Positions 1 through 8,309 of a stretch of 13,577 nucleotides of DNA are shown piece after piece (within the stretch, counting starts at the first letter, position 1; each line of letters starts with the position of its first letter). The notes below the pieces were generated by a model, which was not told where the DNA came from, did no database searches, and worked only from the letters and a program-made list of their open reading frames with translations. Position numbers and translations under genes: made by a program. This DNA is from Candidatus Aenigmatarchaeota archaeon (GTDB taxonomy: Archaea; Aenigmatarchaeota; Aenigmatarchaeia; CG10238-14), in NCBI GenBank assembly GCA_017610225.1, contig JAFCCM010000046.1, positions 1 through 13,577 on the forward strand, given 5' to 3'.

Positions 1-854
1 CACTTCCAACAGGTTTAAAACAGGTTGCCAATATTGAAGGGATGAAATTATATTCATCCGAAAAATTAAAGAAAGCATTTTTATTATCATTTTTAAAATC
101 AGGTAGAGGTAAACCAATTTATCCTAGTATTGAAAAAATGATAGATAATGGTTTAATAACACCATGTTATCTAAGTAAAAATTTATTTAGATTATTTAAA
201 CATAAGATGACAGGTGGGTTAAATAAAACCATTATGGGATTTTACTATTTACATAATAAAAAAGTATATGTTTTAATTGATAATAATATCAATATATTCG
301 GTTCTGCTTCAAATGATTTAATTGTATCTACTACAATGCATGAATGTATGCATCTATGTGCTGGTAGATTTAAATCAAGATTTTTATCATTGTTTAAACC
401 TGTATTAAAGAAATTTTATGAAAATGTATTTACAGGAATATTCAAATTAAAATCTCCATTGAACACTGAAAAAATAATAAACTTTATTATGAGATTTGAA
501 AATAGTACCCCTAAAGTTATTAATAAAGAATTGTCTAATTATTTTAGGTTATTAGAAAAAGAAATGAAAGATATATCATCTCTTAACGATAAAGAATTTA
601 GAAGAGTTTTAACAGATTATATTGTTTCTATAAAAATTTCAATGACTAGCTTTCCAGTATTTGCAAAAATGTATAGAAAATATGTCCATATTTTCGGACC
701 TTTACATAAATCATATGAACAAACTTTTGGAAAAAGAAATAAATACACTACAGTATTTCAAGAATTATATGCTCCATCTGAAGTAATATGTGTCTTATCA
801 GAAATGGCACCAACTACTTCAATAATAAAAAAGGCATTTAAACTAATGGGTTAG
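1..854 (+). CDS. HExxH metallopeptidase-like phage protein, 5' end outside the window
   Basis: The frame is open from the first bases of the window. An ATG exists at 42, but its only purine-rich stretch (GAAGGG) abuts the start codon, unlike the well-spaced ribosome sites of the neighbouring genes, so I treat the gene as 5'-truncated with about 13 extra residues visible before that ATG. Numbering from that ATG, residues 100-104 read H-E-C-M-H, the zinc-binding HExxH signature of gluzincin/metzincin-type peptidases. A possible third ligand lies in the C-terminal segment ELYAPSEVICVLSE (about residues 240-255), but this is a guess. The protein is basic and has no clear membrane segment. Its TAG stop overlaps the ribosome site of the tape measure gene, so the two are co-translated. 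In T4 this position belongs to the hub gene 28, so a tail-hub or tail-processing role is plausible but unproven. Peptidase activity is inferred from the motif alone. Confidence 0.6.
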   Translation, partial: LPTGLKQVANIEGMKLYSSEKLKKAFLLSFLKSGRGKPIYPSIEKMIDNGLITPCYLSKNLFRLFKHKMTGGLNKTIMGFYYLHNKKVYVLIDNNINIFGSASNDLIVSTTMHECMHLCAGRFKSRFLSLFKPVLKKFYENVFTGIFKLKSPLNTEKIINFIMRFENSTPKVINKELSNYFRLLEKEMKDISSLNDKEFRRVLTDYIVSIKISMTSFPVFAKMYRKYVHIFGPLHKSYEQTFGKRNKYTTVFQELYAPSEVICVLSEMAPTTSIIKKAFKLMG

Positions 855-864
855 AGGATTAACT

Positions 865-3543
865 ATGGCAATAAAAGATAACGAAACTCCTGGTGGGAGT
901 ATTACACAAACCAACGATGCTATGGATGAGAGAATTGCGAATATAAGTAATGTAAATAAAACAGTTGACGGAATGGAAAAAGATGTAACTCAAGAAATTA
1001 AAGAAACCGAAGAAATGATTGATAATTCGGAAGATATTGAAAAAGTACAATCATCTATGATTGGTGTTCTAAAGAAAATAAATGAAACCGTTGGAGTTTT
1101 CAGTAAAGGAATAAAAAAAGTATCTATTAGTACTGCTGTTTCTACAAAGGATGCAATATCACAATATGGTAAAGCAGTATCAGAAGATATTAGCTTCAAC
1201 AAACAAAATGTAGTAGCAATGGCTCTAGCAAAAAGTACTCCTTTATTTGGTTATTTTGCAGCTAAATTTATGGAGACAGATGTTTTTAGAAATGCTGCCG
1301 CAAAACTTAGAGAAGGATTTGGAAATGTTCTCGGTAGTGTTGCTACAAAATTTAAAGAAGGTTTTAGCGGTATTGTAGAAAAAGTAAAAAGAAAAAAAGG
1401 TAAAATAACTAAAACTGAAGATGTAAGTTCAATCAACGAAAACGCTCTAACCGAAGCACCAATACCTAAGTTACAACATGGTGGGTACGTTTCTAAAGGT
1501 GGTCTTGCTCAATTGCATCCCGCAGAAGTTGTAATGCCAATCGAGAAAGTTTTATCAAATGTAGATGATCGGCTCGGTACGTTTGAAAACATGATTAATA
1601 TCTACAGAAAAGAACAATTAAAAAGTATAGTAAATATGCAAACATTTGTTTCTACTCAAGGTGAAAAACAAAAAGTTGGTCTAGTTAAAGGTTTTATCAG
1701 AGCATGGGGAGAAGTTAATACTCAATATCTTGAACCTGATTCGAAGCGCCAATTAAGAGCCTTGTTAGCAATTCAAGATGCGCTTGGTGCTCAGATTGGA
1801 ACATGGCGACAAGTATGGCAAAAAATGCTTATTGAGCATCCTATGTTTAGACAAATTATATTTTTAGCAAAAACTATCAAAAGTACTATTGGAGCTCCAT
1901 TTAAAGCAGTATATGCTGTATTCAAATCTAGAGGTGGATACCAAGGCCATTTATCTAGAGCTAAAAATCCAATGGCTGCAACAGCAGAAAATGTAGGTCT
2001 TCTATATACAGAAGGTATGTGGAGAATGGATAATCTTGTATTATATACTAAAGCTATTGCTGAAGCAACAAGAGATTTATCAGCTTTTGTTACAGGAAAA
2101 TCATATGGTAAATTAGAAGGAGTTTCAACCGGCATATGGCGTCTTAGTAATATAGTTACTAAACCATTTATGTGGGCATGGCGAAAGAGTATGAGAGGAA
2201 TTGAGGGTGGAATTCGTAAAGCCCTTGTTGGTGCTGGTAAAGAATCTCTAGCAGAACTTTTAACAAAAGAAAGAACAGTCTTAGGAACCTTTGGTAAATT
2301 TCCTGGTCTTGGAAGAAAACGAGAAATGGAAGAAATTTATGGTAGTCTTTCAAAAACTGCCGGAAAAGAAAAATCTAAAAAAGAACTTACCTTTTATGAT
2401 ACTATGATGAACTGTTGTAAAGTTGAACGAAAAGATAAACAAGTAGAACACAAACACGATAAAAAAATGCTTGAATATAATAAGGATCAGAGTGAATCAT
2501 TAGTTAAAGTAAAGAGAAGATTAAGATCAAAAAACTTCCTTAGTATATTAATGACAGTTGGTGGATTTCTTATGAGTACATTAAGAACTATGTTCTCTGG
2601 TGTAACTGGAATGTTAAGTGGAGCTATAAAAGGTATGGGTATGTTATCTAAAATAGGAACAGGAGCTGGATTAGCTAAATTCTTAGGACCTGCAGCAGGA
2701 CTTCTAGCTGCTGGAGCTATTGGAGTTGGTATAGGAACTATTGTAAATAAATATATTGTTGCTCCTCTTAGAGAAAAATGGTTTAAACATATTGATGATG
2801 TTACACATGCTGGTAGAAAAGAAATAAGTGATATGACAAAAAAAGGAGTAGAACAAGCAAGATATGGAAAAACAGGAAAAGAGAGAAGAGAAGGACAAGT
2901 AGTTGTAGGTAATCTAGCAGCTATTCAACGTGGAAGTGAGGCACAAAAAAAGGATAGGGGTACTTTTTTCGGAATGAGTCTTAACCAAGAAAGAATTCAA
3001 CAAGGACAAGCATCATTTTTTAACGACAATGTACAAAACTATTTGAAGTATGGTTCACCCCAGTTAAAACGTTTAAGAAACCAATGGATACAGCAAGGTG
3101 GTTATTTTGACAGAAAATGGTTTCAAAATCCAGAAAAATATGGAGAAAAGAGAGAAGAATCATTTTTAGCATATGCTAAAAAACATGGAAAACTTATAGC
3201 TATAGAACCAACAACTTATGACAAAGTTGCAATGACTGGTGAAAAAGTAAAAGAGGGTGGACAAGCAGTTATAGATAGAACATCTTTAGCAATAGGTCAA
3301 GCCAAAGATAAATTAGTAGAAGTAAATGCTTTAACTAGTGAAATTAAAAAAGGATTAGTAGAAGTAGGTGATAAAGTTAAAGAAGGTGCACAGGAGTCAG
3401 TTGTAGCTGTACAAAACATGTCTACTGTTGTATCAAACAATATACAAAATCAATCCTCTTCAATAACTGAGGGTGGTAGAAGAGCTTTAAGTCAAGCAAA
3501 AGATTATTATAATGAAAAAATTATCACAGGTAGGATAAACTAA
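865..3543 (+). CDS. Tail tape measure protein (gp29-like position)
   Basis: An 892-aa protein, the second longest and the most helix-rich in the window. The N-terminal 100 residues are charged and probably coiled coil. Residues 205-226 carry a glycine-rich turn followed by LHPAEVVMPI, a signature often seen in phage tape measure proteins. A strongly hydrophobic section spans about residues 558-630, with one segment at 558-580 and a second Ala/Gly-rich one at 602-630, as expected for a protein that enters the host membrane during DNA ejection. The C-terminal 100 residues are again amphipathic helix. The start is supported by AGAGGA six bases before ATG. The next gene starts on the last base of this stop codon (TAATG) and looks like gp48, matching the T4 order 29-48. 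At about 1.5 angstrom per residue the tail would be up to about 130 nm long. No peptidoglycan-hydrolase motif was seen. Identification is by length, composition, motif and context. Confidence 0.75.
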   Translation: MAIKDNETPGGSITQTNDAMDERIANISNVNKTVDGMEKDVTQEIKETEEMIDNSEDIEKVQSSMIGVLKKINETVGVFSKGIKKVSISTAVSTKDAISQYGKAVSEDISFNKQNVVAMALAKSTPLFGYFAAKFMETDVFRNAAAKLREGFGNVLGSVATKFKEGFSGIVEKVKRKKGKITKTEDVSSINENALTEAPIPKLQHGGYVSKGGLAQLHPAEVVMPIEKVLSNVDDRLGTFENMINIYRKEQLKSIVNMQTFVSTQGEKQKVGLVKGFIRAWGEVNTQYLEPDSKRQLRALLAIQDALGAQIGTWRQVWQKMLIEHPMFRQIIFLAKTIKSTIGAPFKAVYAVFKSRGGYQGHLSRAKNPMAATAENVGLLYTEGMWRMDNLVLYTKAIAEATRDLSAFVTGKSYGKLEGVSTGIWRLSNIVTKPFMWAWRKSMRGIEGGIRKALVGAGKESLAELLTKERTVLGTFGKFPGLGRKREMEEIYGSLSKTAGKEKSKKELTFYDTMMNCCKVERKDKQVEHKHDKKMLEYNKDQSESLVKVKRRLRSKNFLSILMTVGGFLMSTLRTMFSGVTGMLSGAIKGMGMLSKIGTGAGLAKFLGPAAGLLAAGAIGVGIGTIVNKYIVAPLREKWFKHIDDVTHAGRKEISDMTKKGVEQARYGKTGKERREGQVVVGNLAAIQRGSEAQKKDRGTFFGMSLNQERIQQGQASFFNDNVQNYLKYGSPQLKRLRNQWIQQGGYFDRKWFQNPEKYGEKREESFLAYAKKHGKLIAIEPTTYDKVAMTGEKVKEGGQAVIDRTSLAIGQAKDKLVEVNALTSEIKKGLVEVGDKVKEGAQESVVAVQNMSTVVSNNIQNQSSSITEGGRRALSQAKDYYNEKIITGRIN

Positions 3544-4724
3544 TGGCAAAACAACCAAACAATGCTTTAATAAAAATACCAGATATTATAGGATTACCTC
3601 CCTGGAATCTAGAACCTCGGACAAATGCTATAATGCAAAACGCAATGCCCACAGCAGAAATACGACCATCTGTTCCATCGTTTCAAGAAGGTTTAGATTT
3701 ATTTACATTAGGAGATGCTTGGGGGCAGTATAAAAATCTTCTAAATTCTCATGGTTTTGATGTTGAAACTGGAGTAAAATCTATTAAAGTTGCATTCTTG
3801 GCTGATAGTTTTCCAACTGATACATTTCAAAACGAATACGGAGAAAACTTTTTACAAAAAATGACAGATGTTGCTTCACAAGGAGCTGCTGATATTAACC
3901 AATTTATGGGATCTAGATCTGCAACTGAATCACTTGGAAAGATTGAAAAAACGTTAAAAGGAAAAGGTGGAGTGGTTGGAGGAATTGGAGCAGGTATGGG
4001 TTGGGCTGCAGATAAGGCAAGAAAACTAATGGAATCTCTTCAAGGAATATCTGGTGGAAAGGGTATAGCTCGTGGAGTCAATTTAGTAGATCGTTTAGCT
4101 GCTGGAGCAAGAATTGACTTTCCACAAGTTTGGAAAACAAGCTCATTTACTCCATCATATACAATGACAATACGTTTATATAACCCAAACCCTGCTAGTG
4201 AATTAGCCACAGATAAATATATCATTGGACCTATTGCTGCAATTATGTTATTAGGAACTCCAATTTCAGATGATGGTGCAACATATAACTGGCCATTCTT
4301 ACATAGAGTAAAAGCTACTGGTATATATGATTTAGACCCTGCATATATTGGTGGAATTACTATTATCAAAGGTGGGGATCAACAAAGTATAGCATATAAT
4401 CAAAGATTAGCAATGGTTGATGTTAGGATTGATTTTGGAAGTTTATATAATACCATGGTAGCAAGTAACAGTGCAAATCCTGCAAGACCTACCTTGAAAA
4501 AATATCTTAACTCAATGAGAGGGGCAAGAAAAATCTATGATAGCTCTGGTAAAGAAAAATTAAATGAAACTAAAACTGCTGCAACCACAAAACTTGCTGG
4601 TACTACAATAGAAACTTCAACAGGAACCACACAGAAAAGGGTTCCCTCAGACTTAGAAGCCATATCAAATGAGTTAGAAGCAGATGATGTTTATGTTTAT
4701 CATAGAGCAGATACTAAACATTAA
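3543..4724 (+). CDS. Baseplate/tail-tube junction protein, gp48/gp54-like
   Basis: A 393-aa protein directly downstream of the tape measure gene, with which it shares one base (TAATG). AGGA lies seven bases before the start. Residues 1-120 hold conserved-looking stretches such as LADSFPTDTF. A Gly/Ala-rich middle section (about 150-175) follows. Residues 192-303 form a beta-rich block that starts with DFPQVWKTSSF, continues with SYTMTIRLYNP and IIGPIAAIMLLGTP, then GGITIIKGGDQQS, and ends with VDVRIDFGSLY. This layout resembles the tube-like domain of contractile-tail baseplate tube initiators (T4 gp48 and gp54), which sit on the hub and template tail-tube polymerisation. Position after the tape measure gene matches T4 gene 48. 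I cannot tell gp48 from gp54, and no second copy is visible here because the strand changes at its stop codon. The C-terminal 70 residues are Thr/Lys-rich and probably disordered. Confidence 0.65.
   Translation: MAKQPNNALIKIPDIIGLPPWNLEPRTNAIMQNAMPTAEIRPSVPSFQEGLDLFTLGDAWGQYKNLLNSHGFDVETGVKSIKVAFLADSFPTDTFQNEYGENFLQKMTDVASQGAADINQFMGSRSATESLGKIEKTLKGKGGVVGGIGAGMGWAADKARKLMESLQGISGGKGIARGVNLVDRLAAGARIDFPQVWKTSSFTPSYTMTIRLYNPNPASELATDKYIIGPIAAIMLLGTPISDDGATYNWPFLHRVKATGIYDLDPAYIGGITIIKGGDQQSIAYNQRLAMVDVRIDFGSLYNTMVASNSANPARPTLKKYLNSMRGARKIYDSSGKEKLNETKTAATTKLAGTTIETSTGTTQKRVPSDLEAISNELEADDVYVYHRADTKH
4721..4724. other. Shared TTAA: overlapping stop codons of two convergent genes
   Basis: Bases 4722-4724 are the TAA stop of the plus-strand gp48/54-like gene. 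Bases 4723-4721 read on the minus strand are the TAA stop of the 371-aa gene. The two transcription units therefore converge with a 4-base overlap and no room for an intergenic terminator. Confidence 0.95.
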
Positions 4725-5836
4725 CAAATATTGTTTCTTAACAACATAGTTAAATAAAATGCAAAATAAGAATTAACTATAAATCTAGTTTGATTTGTTA
4801 ACCCTGAATACCACTCTTTATATTTAATATCAGTCAAAATCTTTTCTAATAAAAGATTAATCTGTTGTTTAAAATATACATTAGATTTGGTTCTCTTAAT
4901 TGCCATTAATCTTCTAACATATTTAATAAACCCCGAACCACATAAAGAATTAACATTATCAAGATCTTTAATAAATAAATGTAATATCATTTTAATATCT
5001 TCACTATATTTTAAATTAGTAATTGAACTAGAAATCAATACTGCAATTGAAGATCTTATTTTTGTTAATTTCTTAGCATCCTCAATAGCCTTTTTATCCA
5101 CAAATTTATATACACATATTTTCTTTGTAGCTTCTTCAATAGCTCTCTTACCTTTTTCTAAAACTTTATATTGAAACATACTATCATCATCTTCAGTTGG
5201 TTCGAGTTGTGTTTTAATAGACCCGCCTTCTTTACTAGCTTTATAATAATTTTGTGCAAAACTCCTAACACTTTGGGCAACTCTATGTCTTGCTTCACCT
5301 ACAAATCTAACAATACTATTAACTTCTGAACAGTCTCTTATGTACTTAGTCCATCTTAATTGGATTTGTTTTGATAGATAATAAAGTCCGTTGGCAATAG
5401 TTTTTTCTCTTATAAATAAATGTGTCTTGGTTAGATGTTCAAGTGTATATCTAAAAACATTGGAATTACAATATTTAATATGTTTATTCATTAAATTGGA
5501 ATAGTATCTTGTTAAAAGGTATGTTACTGTCAAAGAATAACCGGACTGATCTTTTTCCTTTAAAAAATAATACATGATAAATAATAGTAAATTAGTAGGA
5601 ACAACAGTTTGTGTTTTCCATTTTCTTGCTGGATGATCTTTATAAAATCTTTTAATAAATTCTTTTACTTGTTTTTCAGTTAAACCAGTTACAAATAATA
5701 ATTGGTGATATGGTCCTTTTAATGGCGAGTAGTAACATGGTTCTGATAATTTAGATAACTCTCCAGCAGTTAATTGAGTAATCAACCTTTTTAATTTTGA
5801 TTTATTAATTTTTGCTTCTTTTAAAAGTATATCCAT
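4721..5836 (-). CDS. Unrecognised 371-aa phage protein, last gene of the minus-strand tail operon
   Basis: I do not recognise this protein. It is basic, rich in Lys, Tyr, Leu and Ile, and looks mostly helical. It has no signal peptide and no catalytic motif I can name. A short acidic patch (EPTEDDDS, about residue 212 onward) separates an N-terminal helical part from a C-terminal helical part. The ATG lies three bases after the gp6 stop codon, and the only upstream ribosome-site candidate is a weak AGGG about 11 bases away, so translation is probably coupled to gp6. Position right after gp6 suggests a baseplate or tail structural or assembly role, but that is context only. Its end overlaps the convergent gp48/54-like gene by four bases. 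Confidence 0.8.
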   Translation of the reverse strand: MDILLKEAKINKSKLKRLITQLTAGELSKLSEPCYYSPLKGPYHQLLFVTGLTEKQVKEFIKRFYKDHPARKWKTQTVVPTNLLLFIMYYFLKEKDQSGYSLTVTYLLTRYYSNLMNKHIKYCNSNVFRYTLEHLTKTHLFIREKTIANGLYYLSKQIQLRWTKYIRDCSEVNSIVRFVGEARHRVAQSVRSFAQNYYKASKEGGSIKTQLEPTEDDDSMFQYKVLEKGKRAIEEATKKICVYKFVDKKAIEDAKKLTKIRSSIAVLISSSITNLKYSEDIKMILHLFIKDLDNVNSLCGSGFIKYVRRLMAIKRTKSNVYFKQQINLLLEKILTDIKYKEWYSGLTNQTRFIVNSYFAFYLTMLLRNNIC

Positions 5837-5839
5837 AAT

Positions 5840-8290
5840 TTAAAAAACCCTAACAGAAATATTTGATAATGTAAAATAAATATATTCTGGAGAAAATTCT
5901 AATAATTGTGTCTGTGTAAAATTATCAATATCATAATCAAAGAAGATAGAAGATTCTGGTTTTACAACTCTGCATCTTTCAACCCCATCAACTTCTTGAA
6001 CAACATCAATAATTTCCGATCTAAAAATATTAATATTAATACCAAATCTACTTGAAAATTCACTATAGATAGCATTCCTTACAGCACTAGTTAAATCTCC
6101 AAGGGAGCCACTATAAGATGAATTTTTAAAAACATCAACTTCAATTACCAAAGGAATCTCATATTCAGGAATAACCCAACCAGATTCTGAATAAATATAT
6201 TTTTTATTATCGCTTTGAACTAAAACCATTTGATCTGGGTTTGGTTCTACAAAGGACCATGTATCTACACCTGTACAAGTTGCAAAATATTTATTATAAT
6301 TCTCCCAAAGACCAGTTCCTTTTCCTACAATATAAATATCACCAACAACACCTGGAGAAGGTGGATCTGAAATTATAGACACAATTATTTTATTGGTTGT
6401 ATTTAACTGCATATTGTTCATACTACCAGTAGTGTTACCAAACTTTAAACTTACAAAATCTGTCAACATTCTATAATCTTCAAAAGTAGTATTGTTTATT
6501 AATTCTTGTAAAACTTGTAATTCAAAATCTCGTTGATTAATACTATCATAATAACTCTTTTTTATCACAGGAATATCATATACAATATGTCCGGTAGAAT
6601 CTTGAGGCACAGTATCAGACATAGTAAAATCCCTTAAAGATTTTCTAAATGTAAACTGTGTTGAATATGTAGATACCAATCCTGATGAATTTGAAATATG
6701 AAATCTGTATGTTAATTCTCCAGCAGGAACAATTATATAATTTACAAATTCAAGAACAAAAGTTCCAGTAGTGTCATTAGTCATATTATATCTTGCACCA
6801 ATCTCAACAATTTCCATCTCACAAGTTGTAGTACCAGCATCTGATTCTGTTGATGTATAACTCAGTTCATATACAGCTTTTTGATCTTCTCGTTTGGACA
6901 CCAACTTAGTTGCTTGCATATCATAGTCAGTATCAAATGTAGTAGTTAAACTAGGAATTAATTCAAGTTCAAATAAAATATAATCATAATCTGCTACAGA
7001 ATTTAAAGAATCAATAGTCATATCAAAAATAGTATAAAAATCATCTCCACCAATAGTTACTTCTGTTTGTCTTGGAATATATGTTGAAGTAAATAATTGG
7101 AAAGTATCTCTAGTAGGTACTATAGCACCATCAAAAAACAATGTTGTAAATAAACTAATTTCATTTACCTTAAGATCTGATCGTTTTAATATTGGTAAAG
7201 AATTTGAACCAAGAGTTGAGTTTTGAACAATTGTGTCAATATTTGCAAAATCATTTCCTGTCACTATTCTATTAAGTGCTGTTAAATTAGTAATTGAATT
7301 AGATCTTATAGATTCTAAAGATTCTTCATCTATTCCATTAACTGCTGCTGATGTGTTAACTACAGTATAACTAACCAGCTGTGTTATTCCTGATAAAGTT
7401 GTATTATAGATTCTATCTCCACTGGTAATTGAACCCGCAATCACATTACCATCTAGTCCTTTTGTTAAACTTGTAGTTACCTTTATTCTTCCACCAGCTG
7501 GAGGCTGAACCCCATTTAATCCATTACCAAAAGAAATTTTAATACCAGAGTCAGTTCTTGAAGAAACATAACCTAAATCATTATTATCCATCAAAAATAA
7601 ACTATTAAATAAGGTATATATAGTCCACGATGTAGCTCCCGCTTCCTGAACCTCGACAACCAAGTTAGATACCTGACCATCCAATTCAACTTCTTGATCA
7701 TAAAATTGATAAGTTTGTAAATCAGAATCAATTTGAAATTCTTGAATATCAGCTTTAATTTGTTTTACAGGCAATACAAAAGAAAATTCATTTTCAGCAG
7801 TATCAATATCAACTGGAAAATTATATGTTTTATTTCCTTCTTGTACACTAATAGAAACAGTCGAATTATCAGTTACTGTAATTGTTGTAATATAATATGT
7901 TTTAAACTCTATATCCGAACTTTTAAAAACAGCACCAGTTGGGATCACAAATTCAGTGGCCGAATCTGTAAATGAAAATGGCATAGTAATTAAAACATTC
8001 ACTATTGCTGGAGTAGCTTCAGATACAGTATAACCTAAAAATGATGATAGGTTTAATATTGATTCGGGTAATTGAGCTTTAGTAAGAAAGAATTCTTTAT
8101 ATGTTGATACTTGATAAAATAAAGTATTGCTTGTTAAAGTCGCTAAAACCTCAATAATAAAAGAAAGAAATGATGATTTGACTAAATCAACATTCTCCAA
8201 TTCAAGGTAGGATTGTAAATATTTTATAATTTGATTTTTAATTTCATTTCTTGAAAGAAAAATTTGATTTGATAAACTTGTATCAGCCAT
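5840..8290 (-). CDS. Baseplate wedge protein, gp6 / Baseplate_J family
   Basis: An 816-aa protein with the hallmarks of the T4 gp6 / P2 gpJ baseplate family. Around residues 255-275 it has FGNGLNGVQPPAGGRIKV followed by a GLDGN turn, the typical core strand pattern. Around residues 330-350 it has NRIVTGNDFANIDTIVQN, matching the family's conserved R-V-T-x-x-D-[FY] segment. The C-terminal 100 residues (IEVDVF, then FGININIFRSEIIDVVQEVDGV) look like the dimerisation region that closes the baseplate ring. In known phages this protein forms the inner ring of wedge subunits that dilates on contraction. Residues 641-706 look like an inserted extra domain resembling DUF2793 (PPSPGVVGDIYIV then a W, W, Y-x-Y, W pattern). 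The gene starts 19 bases after the 220-aa gene, with AAGGA about 11 bases upstream of ATG. It is longer than T4 gp6 (about 660 aa), partly because of the insert. Confidence 0.88.
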   Translation of the reverse strand: MADTSLSNQIFLSRNEIKNQIIKYLQSYLELENVDLVKSSFLSFIIEVLATLTSNTLFYQVSTYKEFFLTKAQLPESILNLSSFLGYTVSEATPAIVNVLITMPFSFTDSATEFVIPTGAVFKSSDIEFKTYYITTITVTDNSTVSISVQEGNKTYNFPVDIDTAENEFSFVLPVKQIKADIQEFQIDSDLQTYQFYDQEVELDGQVSNLVVEVQEAGATSWTIYTLFNSLFLMDNNDLGYVSSRTDSGIKISFGNGLNGVQPPAGGRIKVTTSLTKGLDGNVIAGSITSGDRIYNTTLSGITQLVSYTVVNTSAAVNGIDEESLESIRSNSITNLTALNRIVTGNDFANIDTIVQNSTLGSNSLPILKRSDLKVNEISLFTTLFFDGAIVPTRDTFQLFTSTYIPRQTEVTIGGDDFYTIFDMTIDSLNSVADYDYILFELELIPSLTTTFDTDYDMQATKLVSKREDQKAVYELSYTSTESDAGTTTCEMEIVEIGARYNMTNDTTGTFVLEFVNYIIVPAGELTYRFHISNSSGLVSTYSTQFTFRKSLRDFTMSDTVPQDSTGHIVYDIPVIKKSYYDSINQRDFELQVLQELINNTTFEDYRMLTDFVSLKFGNTTGSMNNMQLNTTNKIIVSIISDPPSPGVVGDIYIVGKGTGLWENYNKYFATCTGVDTWSFVEPNPDQMVLVQSDNKKYIYSESGWVIPEYEIPLVIEVDVFKNSSYSGSLGDLTSAVRNAIYSEFSSRFGININIFRSEIIDVVQEVDGVERCRVVKPESSIFFDYDIDNFTQTQLLEFSPEYIYFTLSNISVRVF
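6172..6370 (-). other. DUF2793-like domain inserted in gp6 (residues 641-706)
   Basis: The segment reads SDPPSPGVVGDIYIVGKGTG, then a Trp, then a second Trp-centred block (DTWSFVEP), then a polar stretch, KYIY and a closing SGWV. That order of P-x-x-GD-x-YIV, W, W-x-F-x-x-P, Y-x-Y and W is how I remember the DUF2793 module found in phage tail-fibre and host-recognition proteins. It sits between two parts that read as normal gp6/J C-terminal sequence. Assignment is by memory of the pattern and has not been tested by profile search. Confidence 0.55.
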
Positions 8291-8309
8291 ATGTTATGTT
8301 TTCCTTAAT

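Noticed and set aside
1791..2135. A 114-codon open frame on the minus strand inside the tape measure gene, and similar antisense frames at 4040-4369 (minus) and 7733-7975 (plus).
   Set aside because: They lie wholly opposite well-supported genes, have no ribosome sites or recognisable motifs, and are the kind of frame expected opposite AT-rich coding DNA.
4723..4735. AACAA-ATA-TTGTT inverted repeat just after the gp48/54-like stop codon, as a possible terminator.
   Set aside because: The stem is only five base pairs and almost all A-T, with no clean T-run after it. It also lies inside the 371-aa gene. Too weak to call.
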